The notes beneath the pieces were generated by a model. It saw only the letters and a program-made list of their open reading frames with translations. It searched no databases and had not been told where the DNA came from. Made by a program: the position numbers and the translations under genes. A DNA stretch of 46,611 nucleotides from a virus. Of this stretch, positions 34,006-40,693 are shown piece after piece. The DNA lies in the IMG/VR virus record IMGVR_UViG_3300030107_006213, positions 1 through 46,611 of that record; one strand, given 5' to 3'. The number at the start of each line of letters is the position of its first letter. The first letter of the stretch is position 1.

Positions 34006-34661
34006 ATATGAGGAGTAGAGGCCTTGTAGACAACTTAAATCAGTTCAATTATCATATATTAGGCTGCGGTGCAATAGGTAGTGCCGCAGCTACCCAATTA
34101 GTTAGAATGGGTGCAGAAAACTTCTGTTTATATGATAATGATGTAGTTGATACAGGAAATGTAGGAGTTTCACAATACACATTGTATGATGTAGGTCATA
34201 AAAAGGTTGATATGTTAAAATCTAAAATATTAGATGTTAATAATTCAGCTGAAGTAATGTGTGCTGATGAAATGTTTAGCAATTATATCTATTTGAATGA
34301 TAATGATATAATTATACTTGGTTTTGATAGCATGAAATCTAGATTAGATGCTGTTAAAGCAATAACTAGCTGGAGAGAAAGTAAACCATTACTTCTAATT
34401 GATGGAAGAATGGGAGCTGAACATTATCAACAGTATGTAATACTAAAGCCTACATTAGCAAAATACAAGGAAATATGGTATAGTGATGATGAAGGAAGCG
34501 AAGAACCTTGCAATATGAAAGCTACATCTTATTGTAGTAATATGAGTGGTAGTTTTATAGCAAATGCTGTAAGGAAAATCGTTACAGTTCAACCTTACGA
34601 AGAGTTTTTATCATTTCATTTTCCAACAATGACTATTGATAAAAATACCTTGGTAAAGTAA
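33996..34661 (+). CDS. E1/ThiF-like Ubl-activating enzyme, 221 aa
   Basis: A Rossmann-type adenylyltransferase with nucleotide loop GCGAIGS (23-29), acidic ribose contacts in YDNDVVD (D47, D49), the Lys after 'DVG' (K69/K70) and 'ILGFDSMKSR' (D111, R116), all as in MoeB/ThiF/E1 proteins. It is short (221 residues) and has only two late cysteines (C172, C180), either of which could be the thioester site. The usual NxxRQ block reads NVGVSQ, with no Arg. No CxxC zinc pair is seen. It should adenylate the Ubl C-terminus. Confidence 0.85.
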   Translation: MDINMRSRGLVDNLNQFNYHILGCGAIGSAAATQLVRMGAENFCLYDNDVVDTGNVGVSQYTLYDVGHKKVDMLKSKILDVNNSAEVMCADEMFSNYIYLNDNDIIILGFDSMKSRLDAVKAITSWRESKPLLLIDGRMGAEHYQQYVILKPTLAKYKEIWYSDDEGSEEPCNMKATSYCSNMSGSFIANAVRKIVTVQPYEEFLSFHFPTMTIDKNTLVK

Positions 34662-34678
34662 AATAAATGTTGTAATAT

Positions 34679-34716
34679 AATGGGCTGGCTGAAATATTCT
34701 AAAGAGCCAGTCCATT
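34679..34716 (+). terminator. Hairpin after conjugation operon
   Basis: A 12-bp stem with one G-U pair (34679-34690 with 34705-34716) follows the E1 stop by 17 nt. The downstream sequence is TCACTTT, not a strong U-run, so termination is partial at best. It may instead be a processing site between the conjugation and replication genes. Confidence 0.45.
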
Positions 34717-34740
34717 TCACTTTAAAATAGGAGAATAAAA

Positions 34741-35415
34741 ATGGCGTTAAAAAAAGTCAAAAGGAAAGCTGTCTCTCAGAATCCAAAAACAATGCTATTA
34801 TATGGAGCACCAAAAGTAGGTAAAACTACAGCTCTAAGTCAATTAGAAGATTGTTTAATAATTGATACAGAAAATGGTGCAAATATGGTAGATGGATACA
34901 TAGAGACTGTGTCAAATAGAGAGGAGCTCATATCTTTATTACAAGAAGCTAAGGAAGGTCATGAATATAAGTATGCTGCGATAGATACTATAGACAAAAT
35001 AGCTATATGGGCTGAAAAAGCAATATGTGAACAAGAAAATGTAACAGCAATAGCTGATTTAGCATTTGGAAAAGGCTTTGGTATGGTTAGAGAAAAAGTC
35101 TTAAATACAGTTAACATATTAAAAGAGATATTTCCTCATGTGATAATAATCGGACATAGGAAATGGGCTAAAGCTATTGTAGATAGTAAAGCTATAGTTG
35201 AGCCAGAAAGCTTAGATTTAACAGGAAAGTTAAAGAATATGCTAATGGCTGATTGTGATGCTATAGGTTATGTTTATAGGAATGAAGAGAATAGTAAATT
35301 AATGGTAACATTCCAAGCTAATGAAGCCTTAGAAGCAGGTAGTAGAAGTCCTCACTTGAGAGGCAAAGATGTCGAATTAAAATGGAATAATATATATAAA
35401 AAGGAGAGTAAATAA
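34741..35415 (+). CDS. Sak4-like RecA-fold ATPase / single-strand annealing factor, 224 aa
   Basis: Walker A is GAPKVGKTT (22-30) near the N-terminus, and a Walker B-like strand ends in YAAIDTIDK (D82). The length, the 'IIDTENGANMV' strand after the P-loop and the C-terminal 'HLRGKDVELKWNN' match the phage NTP-binding group that includes Sak4 recombinases. An SSB-like gene follows directly, the usual partner of Sak4. Role: single-strand annealing or recombination during phage replication. It follows the hairpin after the E1 gene. Confidence 0.78.
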   Translation: MALKKVKRKAVSQNPKTMLLYGAPKVGKTTALSQLEDCLIIDTENGANMVDGYIETVSNREELISLLQEAKEGHEYKYAAIDTIDKIAIWAEKAICEQENVTAIADLAFGKGFGMVREKVLNTVNILKEIFPHVIIIGHRKWAKAIVDSKAIVEPESLDLTGKLKNMLMADCDAIGYVYRNEENSKLMVTFQANEALEAGSRSPHLRGKDVELKWNNIYKKESK

Positions 35416-36011
35416 TGGCGATATTTAAACCTGAAATGAAAAGTAGTGATTTTACAAGCTTTACAGGAGTTTGTGAATTCGGTATATTAGAATTTAAAGA
35501 TAGGTCAGGAGAGTTTGATTGGGCTGACTTATTTCTTGAAGTTTTAGTAAAACAAAAAGGTAGTGATTTTGATAGAACATTACAAATCAAAGGTTCTTTT
35601 GATAAAGAGAATGGTAAAATCACTGGTGGTAGCACCTTAAAGAAAATGTATCATTTCTTTGAACAAATCGGTTGTGATGCTGGTCTAAATGTAAATGGTG
35701 GTTGGGAGACAGCTGAAGGAGAAGAAATAGAAGATATTGCAAAATATCTTAATAAACATCATGTTCATGCAAATGGAACAGATACTCCTAATCTAGATTA
35801 TTTAGGTTACTTTTATAAAGAGCAACCTAAAGTTCCAGGTGGAAAATCTTATACTAGAGTATTAGCTAGAGTATATAAGAAAAATGATGCTAATATTACT
35901 AAGCTAGAAGATGATGTTAAATGGATGAAATCTAAAGGATATTTGAAAGAGTTTATAGAAGGTGAAACTCAACAAGCTCCTACAAGTGGGAATGCTTTAG
36001 GTAATCTATAA
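35415..36011 (+). CDS. SSB-like protein, 198 aa
   Basis: A 198-residue protein with an OB-like beta core (EFGILEFKDRSGEFDWADLF, then LEVLVKQKGSDFDRTLQIKG) and a polar C-terminal tail (GETQQAPTSGNALGNL). Its place between Sak4 and the primase-helicase, with TAATG coupling on both sides, is the usual position of a phage single-strand-binding protein. The tail lacks the classical acidic DDDIPF end. Family assignment is by context and pattern. Confidence 0.65.
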   Translation: MAIFKPEMKSSDFTSFTGVCEFGILEFKDRSGEFDWADLFLEVLVKQKGSDFDRTLQIKGSFDKENGKITGGSTLKKMYHFFEQIGCDAGLNVNGGWETAEGEEIEDIAKYLNKHHVHANGTDTPNLDYLGYFYKEQPKVPGGKSYTRVLARVYKKNDANITKLEDDVKWMKSKGYLKEFIEGETQQAPTSGNALGNL

Positions 36012-37765
36012 TGTATGTCGAGATAGCTAAAGGAACTCCTGGAAACAGAGGGTATTTAATCGATAAGAATGATTTAGCAAAGTATATTGATAAGTTTCCT
36101 TTATATAGAAGTGTTTATTTATATGATGAAAACGCTTTAGAATATGTAGAGAAAACTGGTAGTTTAAAGAATTACTTTGGAGTTAGACATATCGATAAAA
36201 TACCTATTGATATTGATAAAGGAGATAATACAGATGATAAAACTTTAGATGTCTTGAGAGGTATTATTTTAGAGCTAGAGGAGGCCGATATTACGGAAGA
36301 AAGTTTCCAATGTTACTTCTCTGGCTCTGGATACCACATTGATTTAGCTGGAGGTTTGTTTAATTTCAAGCCTGGAGTAGACCTTCCTTATATTGTCAAA
36401 CAAACACTAAGGAAGTTAATACCGCATTTAGATTCATCCATATATATGCGAACTGGTATTTATAGAGTTCAGCATACTATTAACCAAAAGACAAACCTAT
36501 ATAAAATACCTTTATATAGAAATGAGGTTATGAATTTAGATGTAGCTGATATATTAAAGCTAGCTAAAGTAAATCGTGTTGACTTTGACTATCATGAATT
36601 AACAGGAGATTCAGAGTTAGAACGAACTGTTATAACAGAGGTTCCTGATGTGCAAGTCTTTAATAAAGTATCAGAACCAACCAAAATAGTTCCTTGTGTT
36701 CAATCTATGCTAAATAAAGGAGCAATCGAAGGAAATAGGCATATAACAGCTATGAGAATTATCAGTCATTTTAAAAGACATGGTATTCCTAGCCATTATG
36801 CTAAAATCATGATGCTACATTGGAATAATAAAAGCGTAGAAGAAAAGCAAGTAATGGAAATGGTAGAAAATGTTTATAACAGAAACTATAAATATGGATG
36901 TCAAGATTCGATAATGGCAGAACATTGTAAAACTCAATGTATGTTCTTTAATAAAAAGGACTATTTAATAGATGTTAAATCATCTGATGAAATGCAAGGG
37001 GAATTACACGAAAGGCTTACTACTGATTTTAGTGGTAAAACAATAGACCTTGGAAGATGTTTAGGTATTAGTAAAGAATCAGTAATATATCCAGGTGAAC
37101 TAGTAACTATATTTGGACCAACAGGTTCTAATAAAACTACTTTTGCTCAGAACCTAGCACTTGGTGTAGATTTTGTCAATAATAGAATAGTAAAAGAATG
37201 GCAAATACCTACATTATTTCTAAGTTTAGAGCTATCATCTTGGTATATGCACAGAAGACACCTACAAATAGTATCTGGAGTTTCAAAGCAAGAAGCAAAC
37301 GATAATTACGAAGAGTTATACAAAGAAAATGAGGATAGATTATCACATCTTATGGTTCAAACTATTTCTCCCACATTAGATAAAATACAAGAGAAAGTTA
37401 GAGAGTTAGAACCATCGCTAGTAATAGTAGATTATATTGATTTAGTAGACACTCCAATGGCATACAGAGGAGAATATGAAAAAATCAAATATATATCACA
37501 TGGATTGTCAAATATGGCAGTTAACAACGATATGATAGTTATCCAAATATCGCAAGTAAGTAGAGAATATAGTCGGAATGAAGTGCTTGACCTATATGCA
37601 GGTAAAGGGTCTGGAGCAATTGAAAACGCCTCTAGAAAAGTGATTGGACTTAATGGACAATCAGATTCAGCAACTAGAGCTGTTAGATTATTCAAAAACA
37701 CCGATGGAGAACTGTTTGATACTGAAGTCGAATGGACTCCTTCATTTAGATTAAGGAGAGTATAA
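36011..37765 (+). CDS. AEP primase-helicase fusion, 584 aa
   Basis: The N-terminal 220 residues hold archaeo-eukaryotic primase motifs: IPIDIDKGD (D67, D69), FSGSGYHID (103-111) and HLDSSIY (D141), followed by RTGIYRVQHTINQKT. A Cys set (C229, C297, C306, C310) suggests a zinc or Fe-S site between the domains. The C-terminal 230 residues are a DnaB/RecA-like ATPase with Walker A GPTGSNKTT (369-377) and Walker B SLVIVDY. It should prime and unwind DNA for host polymerase, since no phage polymerase is seen. Confidence 0.85.
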   Translation: MYVEIAKGTPGNRGYLIDKNDLAKYIDKFPLYRSVYLYDENALEYVEKTGSLKNYFGVRHIDKIPIDIDKGDNTDDKTLDVLRGIILELEEADITEESFQCYFSGSGYHIDLAGGLFNFKPGVDLPYIVKQTLRKLIPHLDSSIYMRTGIYRVQHTINQKTNLYKIPLYRNEVMNLDVADILKLAKVNRVDFDYHELTGDSELERTVITEVPDVQVFNKVSEPTKIVPCVQSMLNKGAIEGNRHITAMRIISHFKRHGIPSHYAKIMMLHWNNKSVEEKQVMEMVENVYNRNYKYGCQDSIMAEHCKTQCMFFNKKDYLIDVKSSDEMQGELHERLTTDFSGKTIDLGRCLGISKESVIYPGELVTIFGPTGSNKTTFAQNLALGVDFVNNRIVKEWQIPTLFLSLELSSWYMHRRHLQIVSGVSKQEANDNYEELYKENEDRLSHLMVQTISPTLDKIQEKVRELEPSLVIVDYIDLVDTPMAYRGEYEKIKYISHGLSNMAVNNDMIVIQISQVSREYSRNEVLDLYAGKGSGAIENASRKVIGLNGQSDSATRAVRLFKNTDGELFDTEVEWTPSFRLRRV

Positions 37766-37977
37766 TGGGATGGTTATTAAAAATGTTTTTGCTTGAGGAT
37801 AGATTTATCCTTATATTACTACGCTTGATAAAAATAGGTTTCGTTAGGACTAAATCAAGAAGAATGAATGGATTTAGCTTTGTATTTGGAATCTCAAAAA
37901 TAGAGTGCCAAATCAATTTGTCAAGTGTAAAAAGTGGAACAACTAAGGTAAGTGCAAATGAAGTCGGAAGAGCATAA
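37765..37977 (+). CDS. Hypothetical protein, 70 aa
   Basis: The ATG overlaps the primase-helicase stop (TAATG) and is preceded by TAAGGAG. The first 26 residues are hydrophobic and basic (MGWLLKMFLLEDRFILILLR), possibly an amphipathic membrane-seeking helix. The rest is polar. No family recognised. Its end overlaps the HNH gene start by about 20 nt. Confidence 0.55.
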   Translation: MGWLLKMFLLEDRFILILLRLIKIGFVRTKSRRMNGFSFVFGISKIECQINLSSVKSGTTKVSANEVGRA

Positions 37978-38464
37978 AAATAAGAGATACTATAAGCCAA
38001 AAAGGGGGCGAAAGTCCCCTAATAGGCTTACTGTATGGGAACAGAAATTTAGCAAAAAATTAAAGAGACATCATGGAACTTTTGCTAAAAAGACCTTTCA
38101 TAGATTAATGAAAAAATCATCTACATTAAGGTCTACATTGAAGAGAAGGAGTAAAGAATATGAGGTCGAATTTAATATATCACTTGAAGAAGTTAGAGAC
38201 CTTTTATATAGAGTTTATGGAAAGAAGTGTTGCTATTGCCATAGTAAACTTCTTGTTAGCAATATGGTATGTGACCATATTCTCCCTCTATCTTTGGGTG
38301 GTAATTCAACTCCTGATAATTTACAGATGATATGTGGTCGATGTAATACAAGAAAAGGGCCATTAACAGATAGAAATTTCAGAAGATTATTGAAATGGCT
38401 TGATAGACAGAATATAGAACTTAAAAAATATGTTCTTAGGAAAATGTCAAGCAGAGATTTTTAA
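37958..38464 (+). CDS. HNH endonuclease, 168 aa
   Basis: The C-terminal half carries an HNH site with two zinc knuckles: CCYC, then CDHILPLSLGGNSTPDNL and CGRCNTRKG. The catalytic His is in DHILPL and the Asn in NSTPDN. The N-terminal 60 residues are very basic (RYYKPKRGRKSPNRLTVWEQ). I chose ATG 37958; a GTG at 37952 is possible. A strong hairpin lies within the first codons (37993-38030). It may act in replication or packaging, or be a homing nuclease without a visible intron. Confidence 0.82.
   Translation: MKSEEHKNKRYYKPKRGRKSPNRLTVWEQKFSKKLKRHHGTFAKKTFHRLMKKSSTLRSTLKRRSKEYEVEFNISLEEVRDLLYRVYGKKCCYCHSKLLVSNMVCDHILPLSLGGNSTPDNLQMICGRCNTRKGPLTDRNFRRLLKWLDRQNIELKKYVLRKMSSRDF
37993..38030 (+). 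repeat. GAAA-tetraloop hairpin in HNH leader region
   Basis: TAAGCC (37993-37998) pairs with GGCTTA (38025-38030). After a symmetric AAAA/AATA internal loop, AGGGGGC (38003-38009) pairs with GTCCCCT (38014-38020), closing a GAAA tetraloop. This lies 15 nt after the stop of the 70-residue ORF and inside early HNH codons, and could control HNH translation or mark a processing site. Confidence 0.65.
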
Positions 38465-38478
38465 TAAAAAGCAAGTAG

Positions 38479-38556
38479 GGGACGGATACACGACAGCGGT
38501 GAGCAGCTGTAAGCTTAGAAAATAAGTCGGAATGTAATGTCAATTATATTCGTCCC
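38479..38556 (+). ncRNA. Cloverleaf-like structured RNA, 78 nt
   Basis: A closing stem GGGACG/CGTCCC (38479-38484 with 38551-38556; a seventh G-U pair is possible) encloses ACAGC/GCTGT (38493-38497 with 38506-38510), CTTA/TAAG (38514-38517 with 38523-38526) and AATGTAA/TTATATT (38531-38537 with 38544-38550). The last arm abuts the closing stem as a T-arm does in tRNA. There is no TTCAAAT-type loop or CCA. It sits between the HNH and AbrB-like genes, with no ORF. A tRNA-like or riboswitch-like fold is inferred by eye. Confidence 0.5.
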
Positions 38557-38576
38557 TGAAAAATTAAGGAGGTAAA

Positions 38577-38819
38577 ATGAAAAATAATACTAATAAAAAT
38601 TACAAAGGGTTTGTAAGGTCTACATCAAACATAGCAAGTACTACTAATAGCTATCAAGTTAATCTTCCACCTCATATATGGAAGAAGATGAAATGGAAAT
38701 TAAATCAACCTATTAGAATTATAATAGATAAAGAGAATCAATGTTTAAAATTAATAAAAGATGAAAATATTAATAAAATTGATAAAAAAAGGAGAACTAA
38801 TGGAGTGGGAAAGAAGTAA
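38577..38819 (+). CDS. AbrB/SpoVT-like small DNA-binding protein, 80 aa
   Basis: Residues 25-62 (SYQVNLPPHIWKKMKWKLNQ, then PIRIIIDKENQCLKLIKD) follow the 'v.LP..iw.kl.w..n..i.i.....n.l.i' pattern of swapped-hairpin AbrB-like DNA-binding proteins. A Lys/Arg-rich tail follows. The ribosome site AAGGAGG is strong. Such proteins act as dimeric transcription regulators; a role at the control region near 28.5 kb is possible but not shown. Confidence 0.6.
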   Translation: MKNNTNKNYKGFVRSTSNIASTTNSYQVNLPPHIWKKMKWKLNQPIRIIIDKENQCLKLIKDENINKIDKKRRTNGVGKK

Positions 38820-38958
38820 GTGTGTATTCCCTAAAATGGGAACTAAAACACATCAATTAAAAAAAGGGGAGAAAAGAGTTGACCCTGAAAAAACTAAACA
38901 AATAAAAAAAGACAGAAAGAAGAGGTTAGATGAATGGAACAAGTGGCTGAAAGGCTAA
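38800..38958 (+). CDS. Small basic protein, 52 aa
   Basis: I prefer ATG 38800, preceded by AAAGGAGAACTA, over an upstream in-frame ATG at 38761. The product (MEWERSKCVFPKMGTKTHQL) is Lys-rich with an amphipathic C-terminal helix (KKDRKKRLDEWNKWLKG). It overlaps both the AbrB-like gene and the nuclease gene by about 20-25 nt. Function unknown. Confidence 0.55.
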   Translation: MEWERSKCVFPKMGTKTHQLKKGEKRVDPEKTKQIKKDRKKRLDEWNKWLKG

Positions 38959-39350
38959 AAGAAAAGTTCACGAAAGATTATACTTCAAAATTTGATATTG
39001 ATTTAAAGTTTGGAGAAGAAGCTGAATATAGTTTGGCTCATATATTGTCTTTAGGAAAGATAGAAGTAAAGACAGAAAGAGACATCTGGAAGAGAACTGG
39101 AAATATAGTTATAGAACTAAAAAGCAGAGGTAAGTATAGTGGCCTTAGCACAACCGAAGCAGAATGGTGGGCTCACATACTATCTTATAAAGGTAAGATA
39201 GAAAGCGTTATACTTATACCTGTTAAAGACCTTAAAGAAAGAGTAAAATTACTTGTCAAACAAGAAAAAGCTACTCTTACATTAGGAGGAGATGATAATA
39301 CAAGCGAAATAGTATTAATTCCAATTAAGGAGATTCATGGAAGCTTTTAA
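38934..39350 (+). CDS. PD-(D/E)xK nuclease, resolvase-like, 138 aa
   Basis: Residues 20-65 hold a nuclease core: FDIDLKFGEEAEYSLAHIL (E28, E29), then GKIEVKTERD with the ExK pair E44/K46, and NIVIELKSRGKYSGLSTTEA. This layout is common in phage Holliday-junction resolvase-like or branch nucleases. The length (138) fits a single domain. Being next to replication and recombination genes supports a role in resolving branched DNA before packaging. Ribosome site AGAGGTTAG. Confidence 0.68.
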   Translation: MEQVAERLKEKFTKDYTSKFDIDLKFGEEAEYSLAHILSLGKIEVKTERDIWKRTGNIVIELKSRGKYSGLSTTEAEWWAHILSYKGKIESVILIPVKDLKERVKLLVKQEKATLTLGGDDNTSEIVLIPIKEIHGSF

Positions 39351-39558
39351 AAGGAATAGAAAATATGCTGGAGCTGTATTAAAAGAGGAGAAACCAGGTA
39401 GATGGGTATCAAACAAACCCTTGTTTTTGTGCGGAAACAAGGGTTTATTCCCTGTATTTAAAACAGGGGGACCTACAGGTAGATTCCCTGTAAATCATCA
39501 AGAATACGAACTTAGAAATATAAGAAAGGAGAGTTGTAATATTGAAGACAGAATATAG
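39337..39558 (+). CDS. Doubtful ORF overlapping hairpin cluster, 73 aa
   Basis: The ORF starts in the 3' end of the nuclease gene with ribosome site AAGGAG. Residues 1-25 (MEAFKRNRKYAGAVLKEEKP) look like protein. Residues 26-52 are read through three consecutive hairpins and have a repetitive look (LFPVFKTGGPTGRFPVN). It may be a real small gene with embedded structure, or a structured spacer with an open frame by chance. Confidence 0.4.
   Translation: MEAFKRNRKYAGAVLKEEKPGRWVSNKPLFLCGNKGLFPVFKTGGPTGRFPVNHQEYELRNIRKESCNIEDRI
39415..39492 (+). repeat. Three consecutive hairpins
   Basis: A perfect 12-bp stem AAACCCTTGTTT/AAACAAGGGTTT (39415-39426 with 39435-39446) has an 8-nt loop. It is followed by CCCTGT/ACAGGG (39450-39455 with 39463-39468) and TACAGG/CCTGTA (39474-39479 with 39487-39492). 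The second and third share CCTGT/ACAGG arms and could swap partners, as in a two-state switch. They lie between the nuclease gene and the next ribosome site. Confidence 0.65.
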
Positions 39559-39844
39559 TAATAATTTTCCGCCAAATGAAACAAGATTAATGCAGTATCT
39601 ATGGGATGTTCATGTTGACAGAATTTTAAAGGTTATGCTTTCGGATGGAAAATGGTATACAGTAAAAAATAACGATGGAAATAATTGGTTACAAATAACT
39701 GGATATATCGGAAATAAGCCATATTATTTTAGTTTAGGAACAGTTGAAGAATATATTGATGAAGATGGAATTGAAGTAACTAAATTGAAAAGAATATCAG
39801 GATTAGTAAATCAAATAAAGTTAATAGAAGAAGAGGTGAGCTAA
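39542..39844 (+). CDS. Hypothetical protein with TTG start, 100 aa
   Basis: The start appears to be TTG (39542), placed after AAAGGAGAGTTG. The product begins MKTEYSNNFPPNETRLMQYL and contains GKWYTVKNNDGNNWLQITGY, an aromatic beta-rich segment with a compact-domain look. The same MKTEY start occurs in the next gene. It ends in an acidic helix coupled to that gene (TAATG). Family unknown. Confidence 0.6.
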   Translation: MKTEYSNNFPPNETRLMQYLWDVHVDRILKVMLSDGKWYTVKNNDGNNWLQITGYIGNKPYYFSLGTVEEYIDEDGIEVTKLKRISGLVNQIKLIEEEVS

Positions 39845-39972
39845 TGAAAACAGAATATGACAAAAGAAGACATCTCCAAATTCAATTAGATAAAGCAAAA
39901 GAAGAAATTGCTTTTTTAAGAAAGGAGTTGGAGTTGTGCAAAGAAGCGACTATGAAAACATCGCAAAAATAA
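39844..39972 (+). CDS. Small coiled-coil protein, 42 aa
   Basis: A 42-residue ORF, MKTEYDKRRHLQIQLDKAKE, then EIAFLRKELELCKEATMK: a single charged helix with leucine heptads. The ATG overlaps the previous stop (TAATG) and its end overlaps the next GTG start by 37 nt. Role unknown; it may form a coiled coil with a neighbour product. Confidence 0.55.
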   Translation: MKTEYDKRRHLQIQLDKAKEEIAFLRKELELCKEATMKTSQK

Positions 39973-40217
39973 TAGAAGATGTAATAGGTAAAGACACAGT
40001 AGCATGTGTTAAGCTTTTAGAAGGTATAAAATTCTACTTTAATAAGAAGATGAGAGAAATCGAGATAATTAGAGCAGAAAACTCAAAACCTATATCTTTT
40101 AGTGCCTATAAGGTAAAAGAGTGGAAAAAGGAGGCAAATAGCGCCTTAAAACGCTATACAAAGAAATTGAACGATGAAATTGAAGCTGAAAAAGAGGCTT
40201 GTTCAGTTACTGGCTGA
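39936..40217 (+). CDS. Hypothetical helical protein with GTG start, 93 aa
   Basis: GTG 39936 is preceded by AAAGGAGTTGGAGTT, a strong site, and no ATG lies near. The 93-residue product is mostly helical and charged (SDYENIAKIIEDVIGKDTVA, then EVKEWKKEANSALKRYTKKL-like Lys/Glu segments). No family recognised. Confidence 0.6.
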   Translation: MQRSDYENIAKIIEDVIGKDTVACVKLLEGIKFYFNKKMREIEIIRAENSKPISFSAYKVKEWKKEANSALKRYTKKLNDEIEAEKEACSVTG

Positions 40218-40416
40218 GAATAGATTAGAAAAGTGCACAGTTTGTGGCACATACAAAAATCAGGCGGTTTACAGGTTTAGACATAGACAATTTGTGGATA
40301 CTTGGGAACCGCCTATCTTAGAGCCAATGTGTAGAAAATGTGTTTATAAAGAATGTTTCGGTAGTAAGAACTATCGGAAGGAAATGAAAGAAAGGAGTTT
40401 AGATGGCAACTTTTAA
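40174..40416 (+). CDS. Zinc-finger protein, 80 aa
   Basis: Two CxxC pairs, CTVC near residue 21 and CRKC near 53, flank a basic beta-rich segment (YRFRHRQFVDTWEPPILEPM), so one zinc-binding treble-clef or ribbon is likely. The start overlaps the preceding gene by 44 nt and a shorter start is possible, because the N-terminus (MKLKLKKRLVQLL) looks like read-through. Nucleic-acid contact is plausible, not shown. Confidence 0.55.
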   Translation: MKLKLKKRLVQLLAENRLEKCTVCGTYKNQAVYRFRHRQFVDTWEPPILEPMCRKCVYKECFGSKNYRKEMKERSLDGNF

Positions 40417-40693
40417 GAAAAAGCCAACAAATAAAGAAATGGCAAATGCTATTGTTGAAATTAACAACAGAGTTAATGAAATAGCAAATGTAGTTTACAA
40501 TCTTGATAATGTTATGGGTATGTTCATTAGAATGGAAGGAAAGTTAGAACAGTTTAATGAATACCTTAAAGAAAAAGCTAAGGAGATGCAAGATGACAAG
40601 AAAAAAGATGGAGAGCCTGATAAAGAAGATATTCAATCAGATTCAAAAGATGAGGGAAGCGGGTCAGAAGGAGTACGCAAGGAAGACAAGTAA
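40403..40693 (+). CDS. Coiled-coil protein with acidic tail, 96 aa
   Basis: Residues 12-65 form a predicted coiled coil (NAIVEINNRVNEIANVVYNL, then MEGKLEQFNEYLKEKAKEMQ). The rest is a disordered, very acidic Asp/Glu/Ser tail, possibly a DNA-mimic or SSB-tail-like segment. Ribosome site AAAGGAG 6 nt from the ATG. It overlaps the next gene by about 100 nt. Function unknown. Confidence 0.6.
   Translation: MATFKKKPTNKEMANAIVEINNRVNEIANVVYNLDNVMGMFIRMEGKLEQFNEYLKEKAKEMQDDKKKDGEPDKEDIQSDSKDEGSGSEGVRKEDK

Noticed and set aside
31182-34661. Simple sulfur-carrier (MoaD/ThiS with MoeB/ThiF) pathway
   Set aside because: No molybdopterin or thiazole synthesis genes are near, and the E2-like and JAB genes point to conjugation. 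It remains the main alternative if the E2 fold fails.
37746-38000. Minus-strand ORF opposite the 70-aa and HNH genes
   Set aside because: Antisense shadow of the early operon; no ribosome site.
37958-38464. HNH as a homing endonuclease within an intron
   Set aside because: The flanking genes are intact and no split coding sequence is seen.
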